A stretch of DNA of 64,000 nt from an uncultured Porphyromonadaceae bacterium (GTDB taxonomy: Bacteria > Bacteroidota > Bacteroidia > Bacteroidales > Muribaculaceae): contig CALAVE010000052.1 of the NCBI GenBank assembly GCA_937892215.1, positions 1 through 64,000 on the forward strand, written 5' to 3'. This document shows positions 33,936-43,240 of this stretch, piece by piece. A program made the position numbers and the translations under genes. Every line of letters begins with the position of its first letter. Position 1 is the first letter of the stretch. The notes beneath the pieces were generated by a model. That model ran no database searches. It was given only the letters and a program-made list of their open reading frames with translations, and was not told the origin of the DNA.

Positions 33936-35870
33936 TCAGCTCTTCTTGTCCAGATACTCGTAGATGGAGTTCTTGCTCTTGTACTCGGGCACAATCTGCT
34001 TCATCAGTCCCACGACCTTCATGTCGTCGTATTTGAGACTTTCTTCAATCAGTTCGGAAATCTGCTTGTCCACTTCGTCGAAGTCGTATTCGCGCACATT
34101 GGCTATGCGTATCTTCTCGTGGAACGACGGCTTGGTGGTCTCTTCCTCGTTGAGCACCTCCTCATAGAGTTTCTCGCCTGAGCGCAGACCGGTATAAACG
34201 ATGTCCACGTTCTTCACTCCGCTCATTTTTATCATTCGCTTGGCAAGGTCGGCAATTTTCACCGGCTTGCCCATGTCGAAGACGAAAATCTCACCGCCCT
34301 TGCCCTTGGTTCCGGCTTCGAGCACCAGTTTGCAGGCCTCGGAGATGAGCATGAAGAAGCGGATGATGTTAGGATGCGTCACAGTCACAGGGCCGCCGGC
34401 CATAATCTGGCGGCGGAACAGCGGAATCACGGAGCCGTTAGAGCCCAGCACATTACCGAACCGCGTGGTCACGAACTGCGTGCTGCCGGCAATCTTGCCC
34501 TCTTCCTCGGCCTTGTTGAGGCTCTGGACGTAGATTTCGCAGATACGCTTGGAACAGCCCATCACATTGGTGGGGTTCACGGCCTTGTCGGTGGAAATCA
34601 TCACAAATTTCTTCACGCCGTACTTCACTGAGAGGTCGGCTATGACCTTTGTTCCGTAGATGTTGTTCTGCACGCTCTCGCACGGGTTGTTCTCCATCAT
34701 GGGCACGTGCTTGTAGGCCGCGGCATGGAACACATAGTCGGGGCGGAAAGAATTGAAGATGGCTTCCATCCTGTCCTTCTTGCAGATTGAGGTCACCACG
34801 GTCTCGGCCTTGATGTTAGGGAACTTGTCGGCCATCATCAGGCGGATATCGTGCTGTGGCGTCTCGGCCTGGTCTATGAGCATCATCTCAGCCGGCTTGT
34901 ACTCGGCAATCTGCCTCACCATCTCTGAGCCAATGCTTCCGGCAGAACCGGTGATAAGAATCTTCTTGCCTGTGAGAAGTGCGCCAACGGACTCCATGTC
35001 CACGTTGATTTGCTGACGCGGCAACAGGTCTTCTATGCTCACCTCGCGGTAAGTGGAGGTGGAGGTGGAATTGTTACTCTCGTTATCGCCTTCCTTCCAT
35101 TCGGTAGCCTCAGAAGTCATGAAAATCTTCACACCGGCCTCCATGAGGTACTCTTGCAACTTTTCGTCGTTGCGGAACTCAGTGTTACGGAGCGGCGACA
35201 CAAGCACGGCTTTTATTTCGCGCTTGCTGATTACCTCCGGCAGATGCTCGTCCACATCAAACACGCGCACTCCCATTAACATATCCACCTTAAACTGCTT
35301 GTCGTGCGAGATGAATCCCTTGAGTATGTACTTGTTAGGTTTCTCGGAACGAATAGTTTTCGCCAAACCCACACCGCCGTCCTTTATTCCGTAGATGAAC
35401 ACCGGCAGGGCGCTGCTGTCGCGATATGCGATGTCGTACATAACCTTTACCGCCACGCGCACCAGCCACATAATCATTGTGGCGATGACAAAGATGATGA
35501 CTATCTGGCGAGTGGGAATTACGCAAAATATTCCATCGGTGTGACCTTCAAGCAGATACCTGCACCCTATCACCAGCAGCATCGACAGGAAATTAGCGAA
35601 TGCCACACGCTGCAAGTCAACGAACGAGGAGAAGCGAATCACACCGGCATAGGTATGGAATAGCCTAAACCCTATAAGACTCACGACCACCATGAGTCCC
35701 AGCGTGCGGAGCATTGCCGGCAAGTCGGGCAGAGTGTGCCCACGATGGAACAGCCAGAACACAGCCAAGCCGGTAAGGAACAGTATCAGGCTGTCGAGCA
35801 GCAAGATGCACCAGTAGGGCAGCGAACTTCTACTGAAATACCAATTCAGTAACTTATTGAGAACTTTCAT
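33936..35870 (-). CDS. Membrane UDP-GlcNAc 4,6-dehydratase (PglF/WbpM-like)
   Basis: The 644-residue protein has four membrane helices in the first 150 residues, a Rossmann-like middle domain, and a C-terminal SDR domain from about residue 290 (ILITGSAGSIGSEMVRQI). The active-site segment STDKAVNPTNVMGCSKR has methionine where classical SDR enzymes have tyrosine, as in WbpM and PglF. These convert UDP-GlcNAc to the 4-keto-6-deoxy sugar, the first step to bacillosamine or related sugars. The adjoining aminotransferase and acetyltransferase genes complete that route. It is the last gene of the polysaccharide operon, 80 bases after the aminotransferase gene. Confidence 0.88.
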   Translation of the reverse strand: MKVLNKLLNWYFSRSSLPYWCILLLDSLILFLTGLAVFWLFHRGHTLPDLPAMLRTLGLMVVVSLIGFRLFHTYAGVIRFSSFVDLQRVAFANFLSMLLVIGCRYLLEGHTDGIFCVIPTRQIVIIFVIATMIMWLVRVAVKVMYDIAYRDSSALPVFIYGIKDGGVGLAKTIRSEKPNKYILKGFISHDKQFKVDMLMGVRVFDVDEHLPEVISKREIKAVLVSPLRNTEFRNDEKLQEYLMEAGVKIFMTSEATEWKEGDNESNNSTSTSTYREVSIEDLLPRQQINVDMESVGALLTGKKILITGSAGSIGSEMVRQIAEYKPAEMMLIDQAETPQHDIRLMMADKFPNIKAETVVTSICKKDRMEAIFNSFRPDYVFHAAAYKHVPMMENNPCESVQNNIYGTKVIADLSVKYGVKKFVMISTDKAVNPTNVMGCSKRICEIYVQSLNKAEEEGKIAGSTQFVTTRFGNVLGSNGSVIPLFRRQIMAGGPVTVTHPNIIRFFMLISEACKLVLEAGTKGKGGEIFVFDMGKPVKIADLAKRMIKMSGVKNVDIVYTGLRSGEKLYEEVLNEEETTKPSFHEKIRIANVREYDFDEVDKQISELIEESLKYDDMKVVGLMKQIVPEYKSKNSIYEYLDKKS

Positions 35871-35950
35871 TATCGTAATGTATTTAGTCGGGGAATCGGT
35901 TAGAATCAGGCATCTATCACATTCGTGAAGAGATGAGCCTCATCACATCA

Positions 35951-37189
35951 CTATTCCAGATTGTCTTTTATGGAGTTAACAATGAATTGCGCATCAGCAT
36001 CGGTCACCATAGGTCCGCTGGGCAGACACATACCCACCTTGAAGAGCGACTCCGACACACCGTTGACGTAGGCGGGTGAGTTCTTGTAAACCGGCTGCTT
36101 GTGCATAGGTTTCCACAACGGGCGGCTCTCTATGCCCAGCTTGTCCAGATTGATACGCATGGCCTCTACGTTGACATTAGGCTCACACTCGGTATGCACC
36201 GAGCCGCCCGCGCGCACAACTCCTGCGGCACCGCCAACGGCACCGGTTATAGCCTCGGCATAAGCCAGATTCTCGTTCTTCACGCGCAGTTTCTCGTCGA
36301 GAGTAACGGTACACAGCCAGAAGTTCGACTCCATACCCGGCAACTCATCGTGGAACTGTATTCCGTCCACAGAGGCAAACGCCTCCTTGTAGAACTTGGC
36401 CAGACGGCGGTGATGAGCTATGTGCTCGTCGATAACCGTCATCTGACCGCGGCCTATGCCGGCGCAGATGTTAGAAAGGCGATAGTTGTAGCCTATGGCC
36501 TCGTGCTGATAGTAAGGATATGCCTCACGAGCCTGTGTGGCATACCACATAATCTTGCGTTTCGCGTCTTCGTTAGGGCAAATCAGGGCACCGCCGCCGG
36601 AAGTGGTTATTATCTTGTTACCGTTGAACGAAAGTACACCATACTCACCGAACGTACCCACCATACGGCCGTCGCACTTTGAGCCCATACCTTCGGCAGC
36701 GTCCTCAATCAGCGGAATCTCGTACTTGGCTGCCACTTTCACGATTTCGCTTATCTTTCCGGGCATCCCGTAGAGATACACTGCCATTATGGCTTTAGGT
36801 TTCTTTCCGGTCTTGGCGATACGGTCCTTGATAGCATCCTCCAGAAGCACAGGGTCCATGTTCCAGGTTTCCGGCTCAGAATCCACAAATACCGGAGTTG
36901 CTCCCAGATAAGTGATGGGATGAGTAGATGCGCAGAAAGTGAAGCTCTGCACCAGCACCTCATCACCGGGGCCAACGCCGCAAGCGAGGAGCGACAGATG
37001 CACAGCCGCCGTCCCCGACGCCAGAGCCACCACGCTCTTACCTTCGCCTACAAACTTTTCCAAATCGGCCTCAAAACCATTCACGTTCGGGCCCATTGGG
37101 ACCACCCAGTTGGTGTCGAAGGCCTCATTGATGAACTTCATCTCGTTGCCGCTCATGTGTGCAAGACACAAATAAATTCTCTTATCCAT
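35951..37189 (-). CDS. DegT-family sugar aminotransferase (PglE-like)
   Basis: The 412-residue PLP enzyme belongs to the DegT/DnrJ/EryC1 sugar aminotransferases. The PLP lysine lies in LSFNGNKIITTSGGGAL, and substrate and cofactor loops are ALASGTAAVHLSL and LIEDAAEGMGSK. Together with the PglF-like dehydratase and PglD-like acetyltransferase it should place the 4-amino group on UDP-4-keto-6-deoxy-GlcNAc. Length is normal. About 75 bases separate it from the acetyltransferase gene. Confidence 0.85.
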   Translation of the reverse strand: MDKRIYLCLAHMSGNEMKFINEAFDTNWVVPMGPNVNGFEADLEKFVGEGKSVVALASGTAAVHLSLLACGVGPGDEVLVQSFTFCASTHPITYLGATPVFVDSEPETWNMDPVLLEDAIKDRIAKTGKKPKAIMAVYLYGMPGKISEIVKVAAKYEIPLIEDAAEGMGSKCDGRMVGTFGEYGVLSFNGNKIITTSGGGALICPNEDAKRKIMWYATQAREAYPYYQHEAIGYNYRLSNICAGIGRGQMTVIDEHIAHHRRLAKFYKEAFASVDGIQFHDELPGMESNFWLCTVTLDEKLRVKNENLAYAEAITGAVGGAAGVVRAGGSVHTECEPNVNVEAMRINLDKLGIESRPLWKPMHKQPVYKNSPAYVNGVSESLFKVGMCLPSGPMVTDADAQFIVNSIKDNLE

Positions 37190-37264
37190 ATATTTCGTGT
37201 TAAATTTTATGCTTACGTTAATTTTCCATTATTAAGATTCAAGGCTAAAAATCCTTACATGGAT

Positions 37265-37903
37265 TTATTCCTTAATCCTTATCACCTTAGCCGGAACTCC
37301 CGCCATTATGGCTTTCTCCGGAACATCTTTAATCACCACTGCACCGGCACCCACCAGACAGTCGGCACCTAGGTCGTGCAATCCGGTCATGATAGTGGCA
37401 CCTATGCCCACATAGGCGCGCTCATGGGCCACGATAGACGCACCGAAGTTAACACCTGTAGATAGGAAAGTACCCTTTTTCAGGGTGGTGTGGTGAGCAA
37501 CGAGGGCGTTCATTGATATCATCACATAATCCTCAATTACGGTATAAGGCATAATGTTCACGCCCAGAAGCACATACACGCCTTTCCCAAGTTTCACTGA
37601 GTGATGGATTGTGGCCGATGGATGTATGAAGTTTGGGGTTTCATAACCGAGAGAGCTGGCATATTCCAGGCATTTCACCCTCAGCGCGTTATTGCCGAGC
37701 GGGCAATACACCGCTTCGGCGCCGTAACGATTCTTAATAGCGGCGAGGTCGCTAATCTTGCCCAGCACCGGCACACCGCGTACCGTTACACCCTGCTTGT
37801 CCTCGCTGTCATCGACAAAGCCTATTATATCAACACCTGCATCCTGCAGATATGCCAAATACACTTCGCCGTAAGTTCCGGATCCTATTATTACGCTTTT
37901 CAT
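37265..37903 (-). CDS. Left-handed beta-helix sugar O/N-acetyltransferase (PglD-like)
   Basis: The 212-residue protein has an N-terminal nucleotide-sugar-binding domain (VIIGSGTYGEVYLAYLQDAG) and a hexapeptide-repeat beta-helix from about residue 95 (SATIHHSVKLGKGVYV onward). The likely catalytic histidine is in NALVAHHTTLKKG, and the end IMAGVPAKVIRIKE is typical. This two-domain build is that of PglD/NeuD enzymes that acetylate a UDP-4-amino sugar. It lies 5 bases after the phosphoglycosyltransferase gene, and the three diNAcBac-type enzymes are consecutive. Confidence 0.85.
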   Translation of the reverse strand: MKSVIIGSGTYGEVYLAYLQDAGVDIIGFVDDSEDKQGVTVRGVPVLGKISDLAAIKNRYGAEAVYCPLGNNALRVKCLEYASSLGYETPNFIHPSATIHHSVKLGKGVYVLLGVNIMPYTVIEDYVMISMNALVAHHTTLKKGTFLSTGVNFGASIVAHERAYVGIGATIMTGLHDLGADCLVGAGAVVIKDVPEKAIMAGVPAKVIRIKE

Positions 37904-37908
37904 AATTG

Positions 37909-38517
37909 TTAGTTTTTACCGTTAAACGCTTCAGTCGTGGCCATACCTTCCTTGGATATGCCCTCACGCTGAAACACTTTCTTTATCGTTAAAAATATTA
38001 TTTTCACATCCAGTAAGAACGACACGTGGTCAACATACCACACATCGTATTCAAATTTCTGCGTCCACGAAATGGCGTTTCGCCCGTGGACCTGTGCCCA
38101 GCCTGTGATGCCGGGACGCACATCGTGACGGCGCATCTGCTCGTCGCTGTAGAGCGGCAGATAATGAACGCGCAAGGGGCGCGGTCCTATCAGCGCCATG
38201 TCACCCTTGAGCACGTTGATAAGCTGCGGCAACTCGTCGATGGATGTGGAGCGCACAAACTTACCAACCTTCGTGAGACGGTCTTTGTCGGGGAGCAACT
38301 TACCCTCGGCATCTCGCTCATCGGTCATGGACTTAAACTTGATAACCTTAAAGACTTTAGCCTTGAGTCCCGGGCGCTCTTGGAAGAAGAACGCTCCTGC
38401 GCCCTTATTGGCGACCATGAGGCACAGCGCCACTATCAGCAGAATGGGCGAAAGTATTATCAGTGCTGTCAGCGACAGCAAAAAGTCAATAACTCGCTTA
38501 AAACAGTTTTTATACAT
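37909..38517 (-). CDS. Initiating phosphoglycosyltransferase (PglC/WcaJ-type)
   Basis: The 202-residue protein is a small monotopic phosphoglycosyltransferase that moves a sugar phosphate onto undecaprenyl phosphate to start repeat-unit synthesis. It has a single re-entrant hydrophobic helix near residues 10-33, the catalytic Asp-Glu in TSIDELPQLINVL, and GDMALIGPRPL and RPGITGWAQVHGRN. It has the short PglC architecture, without the extra membrane domain of WcaJ. The bacillosamine-type genes next to it suggest that sugar as the first residue, which is inference. Confidence 0.92.
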   Translation of the reverse strand: MYKNCFKRVIDFLLSLTALIILSPILLIVALCLMVANKGAGAFFFQERPGLKAKVFKVIKFKSMTDERDAEGKLLPDKDRLTKVGKFVRSTSIDELPQLINVLKGDMALIGPRPLRVHYLPLYSDEQMRRHDVRPGITGWAQVHGRNAISWTQKFEYDVWYVDHVSFLLDVKIIFLTIKKVFQREGISKEGMATTEAFNGKN

Positions 38518-38531
38518 GATAACTTTTCAGT

Positions 38532-39737
38532 TTATTTTATCACATGGGCCATGATTCGGCCATAAGTCACATCGGTGACATAATTCTCTTTCAGGAACTC
38601 AAAGCCGCGCTCGCCCATCTCACGCATCTTGTCGGGATGGGCAATCATATCGTTGACGCAAGCGGTGAAATCGTTCACCTCACGGCTCTCACAGCACAGG
38701 CCGTATCCGTTTTCCTCGGCTATTGAGCCTATGTCGGTATTGACATCGGTAGCGGCTATAACCGGCATCTTATTCTCCAGATACGACAACAGGCGCGACG
38801 GATAGTTGGGGATGGTGAACCTATGGTCCAAGAAGATTAGACCCACGTCACACGAGCGCACCAGGTCATCGTAATCCTCCTTGGGCAGACGCTGCATCAG
38901 GGTCACATTACCGCCCTTGTTAGCCTCGTACCAGGCCTCTATCTTAGGATATTCAGTGCCGTTCCCTATTATCAGGAAATGGCAGTCAGGCCGCCCTTTA
39001 TTGGCATCAAGACACCTGAGCAGGTAATCTATGCCCTGAGGCTTGCCCAGGTTCCCGCCGTAGATGAGTATGGGGCGGTCGGTGGGCAGGCCGTATTTCT
39101 TACGCAACACGTTCTTGTCCAGTGGCTTCATATCCACAAGTTCCAGACTGTTAGGTGCCACTTCCACGGTATCAGGGCTGATGTCGGGGTTGTGACGCTT
39201 CAGGTACTCCACGTTGGCCGGCGACATACATCCCACATAGTCCGACACAGCATAAAGTTCCTTCTCGGTGCGGCGGAAATACTTGTAGAACAGGCTATCG
39301 GTACCGAACATGCCCAGGTCCACCGCATTCTGCGGGAAGATATCTTTAAGAAGCAGATAGGTCACCGCATCAGGGTTCTTCTTCGTGAGATATTTAACCA
39401 CATTGGTGAGAGTGATGGGCGGCGTGGTGTAGAGTATGAGGTCGAATTTTACGTCCTTCAAATACTTCTTGATAGCCTGCTTATACTGGCTCTCAATCAG
39501 GAGCGTACCTATACCCTTCTCCACCACGTTAGTCTTCTGGATATTCAGCGTCTTCACGTTGAGCAACTGAACACCGTCGGTGTCCTTGAGCGAGGTTTCA
39601 ATGCCGAAACGGCGCTCGCTGGAGGTTACCATGTACACCTTGTGGCCATTGTCGCGGAACTTGCGCATAAGATCGGCGTAGATACCGCGTTCACTCACGC
39701 TCAGCACATGCGACAAAGTGAGGAATATAACGTTCAT
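38532..39737 (-). CDS. GT4 glycosyltransferase (WbuB-like, likely FucNAc transferase)
   Basis: The 401-residue protein is a GT-B glycosyltransferase of family 4, starting MNVIFLTLSHVLSVSERGIYADLMR and with the C-terminal donor region YGGNLGKPQGIDYLL and PSRLLSYLENKMPVIAA. The N-terminus resembles WbuB/Cap5L proteins that add L-FucNAc. The CapE/CapF/CapG genes for UDP-L-FucNAc lie immediately upstream in the operon (5 bases to capG), which supports that donor. Confidence 0.85.
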   Translation of the reverse strand: MNVIFLTLSHVLSVSERGIYADLMRKFRDNGHKVYMVTSSERRFGIETSLKDTDGVQLLNVKTLNIQKTNVVEKGIGTLLIESQYKQAIKKYLKDVKFDLILYTTPPITLTNVVKYLTKKNPDAVTYLLLKDIFPQNAVDLGMFGTDSLFYKYFRRTEKELYAVSDYVGCMSPANVEYLKRHNPDISPDTVEVAPNSLELVDMKPLDKNVLRKKYGLPTDRPILIYGGNLGKPQGIDYLLRCLDANKGRPDCHFLIIGNGTEYPKIEAWYEANKGGNVTLMQRLPKEDYDDLVRSCDVGLIFLDHRFTIPNYPSRLLSYLENKMPVIAATDVNTDIGSIAEENGYGLCCESREVNDFTACVNDMIAHPDKMREMGERGFEFLKENYVTDVTYGRIMAHVIK

Positions 39738-39742
39738 ATCGC

Positions 39743-40927
39743 TCAGAATTTACGCCACACCATTTTGTTGACTATTCCGGTATAGCTCTGGATTATCTTC
39801 ACCACCTTGGTGGATACGTTCTCGTCGGTATAAACCGGCACTGGAATACCGTTGTCGCCGTTGCGCGTCATCTCCACCGCGGTGTCAACTGCCTGAAGCA
39901 GCGACTTCTCGTCGATTCCGGCAATAATGAAGCAGCCCTTGTCGAGTGCCTCGGGACGCTCTGTGGACGTGCGGATGCACACGGCAGGGAACGAATGGCC
40001 CACCGAAGTGAAGAACGAACTTTCCTCGGGCAGCGTGCCTGAATCGGACACCACCGCGAATGCGTTCATCTGCAGGCAGTTGTAGTCGTGGAATCCTAGC
40101 GGCTCATGCTGAATCACACGCTCATCGAGTTTGAAACCACTTGCTTCCAAGCGTTTGCGTGAGCGCGGATGGCAAGAGTACAGAATGGGCATATCGTATT
40201 TCTGAGCCATCTTGTTGATAGCGTTGAAGAGCGACAGAAAGTTCTTCTCGGTGTCGATGTTCTCCTCACGATGCGCGCTCAGCAGAATGTACTTGCCTTT
40301 TTCCAGACCCAAACGGCTGTGCACGTCGGAACTCTCTATCTCGGCCAGATTACTGTGAAGCACCTCTGCCATGGGCGAACCGGTGACGTAGGTACGCTCC
40401 TTGGGCAGGCCGCACTCGGCCAGGTAGCGACGGGCGTGCTCAGAGTAAGCCAAATTTACGTCAGATATTATGTCCACTATGCGTCGGTTAGTCTCTTCGG
40501 GCAGACATTCGTCCTTGCAGCGGTTACCTGCCTCCATGTGGAAGATGGGGATGTGAAGACGCTTTGCGGCTATCACTGAGAGGCAACTGTTAGTGTCGCC
40601 CAGCACCAGCACAGCGTCGGGCTGAGTCTGCACCATCAGTTTGTAACTGCAGTTCATAATGTTGCCCACGGTTGCGCCCAGGTCGTCGCCCACAGCATCC
40701 ATATACACTTCAGGCTCCTTAAGTTTCAGGTCCTTGAAGAATACGCCATTCAGATTGTAATCATAGTTCTGGCCTGTGTGAGCCAGAATGGTGTCGAAGT
40801 AGATTCGGCACTTGCTTATAACGGCCGCAAGCCTGATAATCTCAGGTCTTGTTCCCACAATAATGAGCAGTTTCAGTTTTCCGTTATCCTGAAACTTCAC
40901 GTCGCTGTAATCAAGTTTTATGTTCAT
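39743..40927 (-). CDS. capG: UDP-GlcNAc 2-epimerase family enzyme of FucNAc synthesis
   Basis: The 394-residue protein has the non-hydrolysing UDP-HexNAc 2-epimerase fold: IIVGTRPEIIRLAAVISK at the N-terminus, HMEAGNRCKDECLPEETNRRIVD with the usual Asp/Glu/Arg set, SAHREENID and SDSGTLPEESSFF. Behind CapE and CapF it performs the last epimerisation to UDP-N-acetyl-L-fucosamine. On its own it would look like WecB, but the gene order capE-capF-capG is decisive. Confidence 0.9.
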   Translation of the reverse strand: MNIKLDYSDVKFQDNGKLKLLIIVGTRPEIIRLAAVISKCRIYFDTILAHTGQNYDYNLNGVFFKDLKLKEPEVYMDAVGDDLGATVGNIMNCSYKLMVQTQPDAVLVLGDTNSCLSVIAAKRLHIPIFHMEAGNRCKDECLPEETNRRIVDIISDVNLAYSEHARRYLAECGLPKERTYVTGSPMAEVLHSNLAEIESSDVHSRLGLEKGKYILLSAHREENIDTEKNFLSLFNAINKMAQKYDMPILYSCHPRSRKRLEASGFKLDERVIQHEPLGFHDYNCLQMNAFAVVSDSGTLPEESSFFTSVGHSFPAVCIRTSTERPEALDKGCFIIAGIDEKSLLQAVDTAVEMTRNGDNGIPVPVYTDENVSTKVVKIIQSYTGIVNKMVWRKF

Positions 40928-40936
40928 ATTTGCGTA

Positions 40937-42154
40937 TTATTTATTTTCAACTTTTTCTCCGAATGTGTCGGGATGCGAGGGGTCGAACTGCTCGTTGGCC
41001 CACATCACCGTCACCAGATTCTCTGTTTCCGAGAGGTTAATAATGTTATGCGTGTACCCGGGGAGCATGTGCACGGCCTCAATCTTCTCACCGCTCACCT
41101 CGTAATTCAGCACTTCGTCGGTGCCTATCTTGCGCAACTGAATCAGTCCGTGCCCGGCCACCACGATGAAGAACTCCCACTTGGTGTTGTGCCAGTGCTC
41201 GCCCTTGGTGATGCCCGGCTTGCTGATGTTCACGCTCACCTGCCCGCACTTGGCGGTCTTAATGAGTTCGGTGAAACTGCCGCGTGCGTCCTCGTTCATC
41301 TTCAGCGGGAACGACACTTTTTCCTTAGGCAGATACGAGAGGTAGGTTGAGTAAAGTTTCTTAGCGAAAGAGCCATTAGGAATCTCCGGCATGAGCAACG
41401 TGCGCGGCTGAGCTCTGAAGCCCTCCAGCAGGTCCACTATCTCGCCCAGAGTAACGTGATGTGTTACCGGTGCGGCGCAGTAGCGTCCGTCGGGGCGCAG
41501 CACCGTGTCAACTCCGCTAAATTCGCAGTGGTGCTCGTCTCCCACAAGGGCAGCCATCATCTCGTCCACAAGGTCGTCGATGTAGAGCAGTTCCAGCTCG
41601 GTGGCGCGGTCGTTGACCTGAATGGGCAGGTCGTTAGCGATATTGTTGCAGAATGTGGCTACAGCGCTGTTGTAGTTAGGGCGGCACCATTTCCCGAACA
41701 GATTCGGGAAACGATACACCAGCACCTTGGCACCGCACTCGCTGCCATAGTCGAAGAAGAGTTCCTCGCCGGCCTTCTTGCTCTTTCCGTACTCACTTCC
41801 GGCATAGCGTCCCTCAAGGGTAGCCTGAATGGAACTGGAAATCATCACGGGACAATTGTTGGCATGAGCCTTAAGCGTATCGAGCAAGCGCGATGCGAAC
41901 CCGAAATTGCCCTGCATGAACTCAGCCGGGTCCTTGGGGCGGTTCACTCCGGCAAGGTTAAACACGAAATCGGCTTTGGCGCAGAATTCGTCGAGCAGCG
42001 CGGGCTCGGTGTCTATATCATATTCCATCACCTCACCAATGGATTCGGCGTTGAGTCCCCTGCGAGAGCGGTCTTTCCCCTCCTTCACGCAGTTCAGGGC
42101 AGCGCACAGATTGCGCCCCACAAAACCCTTGGCCCCGGTTACAAGTATATTCAT
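40937..42154 (-). CDS. capF: CapF, SDR reductase with C-terminal cupin
   Basis: The 405-residue protein combines an N-terminal SDR domain (NILVTGAKGFVGRNLC, active-site YAGSEYGKSKKAGEEL) with a C-terminal cupin (GEHWHNTKWEFFIVVAGHG and HMLPGYTHNIINL, supplying zinc-binding His residues). CapF uses the cupin for a C3 epimerisation and the SDR part to reduce C4 with NADPH, giving UDP-6-deoxy-L-talose-NAc for CapG. This two-domain architecture is specific to CapF/FnlB. Confidence 0.93.
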   Translation of the reverse strand: MNILVTGAKGFVGRNLCAALNCVKEGKDRSRRGLNAESIGEVMEYDIDTEPALLDEFCAKADFVFNLAGVNRPKDPAEFMQGNFGFASRLLDTLKAHANNCPVMISSSIQATLEGRYAGSEYGKSKKAGEELFFDYGSECGAKVLVYRFPNLFGKWCRPNYNSAVATFCNNIANDLPIQVNDRATELELLYIDDLVDEMMAALVGDEHHCEFSGVDTVLRPDGRYCAAPVTHHVTLGEIVDLLEGFRAQPRTLLMPEIPNGSFAKKLYSTYLSYLPKEKVSFPLKMNEDARGSFTELIKTAKCGQVSVNISKPGITKGEHWHNTKWEFFIVVAGHGLIQLRKIGTDEVLNYEVSGEKIEAVHMLPGYTHNIINLSETENLVTVMWANEQFDPSHPDTFGEKVENK

Positions 42155-42177
42155 TTTCCTTACTTTTTTGTGATTTG

Positions 42178-43227
42178 TTACTTGGCTATGTTGTCTATTC
42201 CGTTAAGTTCGTTCTGAATATACTCCAGTGAAGCAATCTTGGCCTTGGTCTCCTCCAGGTTGAGGCGGCGGGTATTGTCGCTGTTGAATTCCTCAATGGT
42301 CACGCGCTTGGTATCGCCCTCACGGAAATATTTGTCGTAGTTAAGGTCGCGATTATCAGCCGGAACGCGATAGAAATTGCCCATATCCTCGGCCTTAGCG
42401 CACTCTTCCTTGGTGAGCAGCGTCTCGTACATCTTCTCGCCATGACGGATGCCTATCACCTTGATATCTTCCTTCTTGCCTCCGAAGAGTTCGCACACAG
42501 CCTCGGCTTGCGTCTGAATGGTGCATGCCGGCGCCTTCTGCACCAGGATGTCGCCGTTAGTGCCATGCTCAAAGGCGAAGAGCACCAGGTCCACGGCCTC
42601 GTCGAGCGACATGATGAAACGCGTCATCTTAGGCTCAGTAAGGGTTATGGGGTTGCCCTGGCGAATCTGGTCGATCCACAGAGGTATAACCGAACCGCGC
42701 GAGCACATCACGTTGCCGTAGCGGGTGCAACAAATCTTGGTCTTGCCGCTGTAGCGGCTCTTGGCCACAGCCACTTTCTCCTCGATGGCCTTGGTGATGC
42801 CCATGGCGTTGATGGGATATGCGGCCTTGTCGGTAGAGAGGCAAATCACGCTTTCCACACCCTGCTCAATGGCAGCGGTGAGCACGTTGTCGGTACCGAT
42901 TACGTTGGTGCGCACGGCCTCCATGGGGAAGAACTCGCACGAGGGCACCTGCTTCAGCGCCGCTGCATGGAAAATGTAGTCCACTCCGGGCATAGCCCCG
43001 CGAACGCTTTCCAGCGAACGCACATCGCCGATATAGAACTTAATCTTATTGGCAACATCGGGATATTTCGCCTGATACTCATGGCGCATATCATCCTGTT
43101 TTTTCTCGTCGCGCGAGAATATACGAATCTCCTTGATATCTGTGGCAAGGAATCTCTTGAGAACCGCGTTGCCGAAACTGCCGGTTCCGCCTGTTATCAT
43201 CAGGACTTTATCTTTGAAAATCGACAT
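42178..43227 (-). CDS. capE: CapE, UDP-GlcNAc 4,6-dehydratase/5-epimerase
   Basis: The 349-residue soluble SDR enzyme starts the UDP-L-FucNAc route. The Rossmann loop is MITGGTGSFGNAVLKRFL and the active-site stretch is STDKAAYPINAMGITKAI, where the SDR tyrosine position is methionine as in CapE-type enzymes. HGEKMYETLL is typical of the family. It is shorter than the membrane PglF-like paralogue at the operon end and lacks the membrane domain. The genes capF and capG follow directly. Confidence 0.9.
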   Translation of the reverse strand: MSIFKDKVLMITGGTGSFGNAVLKRFLATDIKEIRIFSRDEKKQDDMRHEYQAKYPDVANKIKFYIGDVRSLESVRGAMPGVDYIFHAAALKQVPSCEFFPMEAVRTNVIGTDNVLTAAIEQGVESVICLSTDKAAYPINAMGITKAIEEKVAVAKSRYSGKTKICCTRYGNVMCSRGSVIPLWIDQIRQGNPITLTEPKMTRFIMSLDEAVDLVLFAFEHGTNGDILVQKAPACTIQTQAEAVCELFGGKKEDIKVIGIRHGEKMYETLLTKEECAKAEDMGNFYRVPADNRDLNYDKYFREGDTKRVTIEEFNSDNTRRLNLEETKAKIASLEYIQNELNGIDNIAK

Positions 43228-43240
43228 AATTTATATGATT

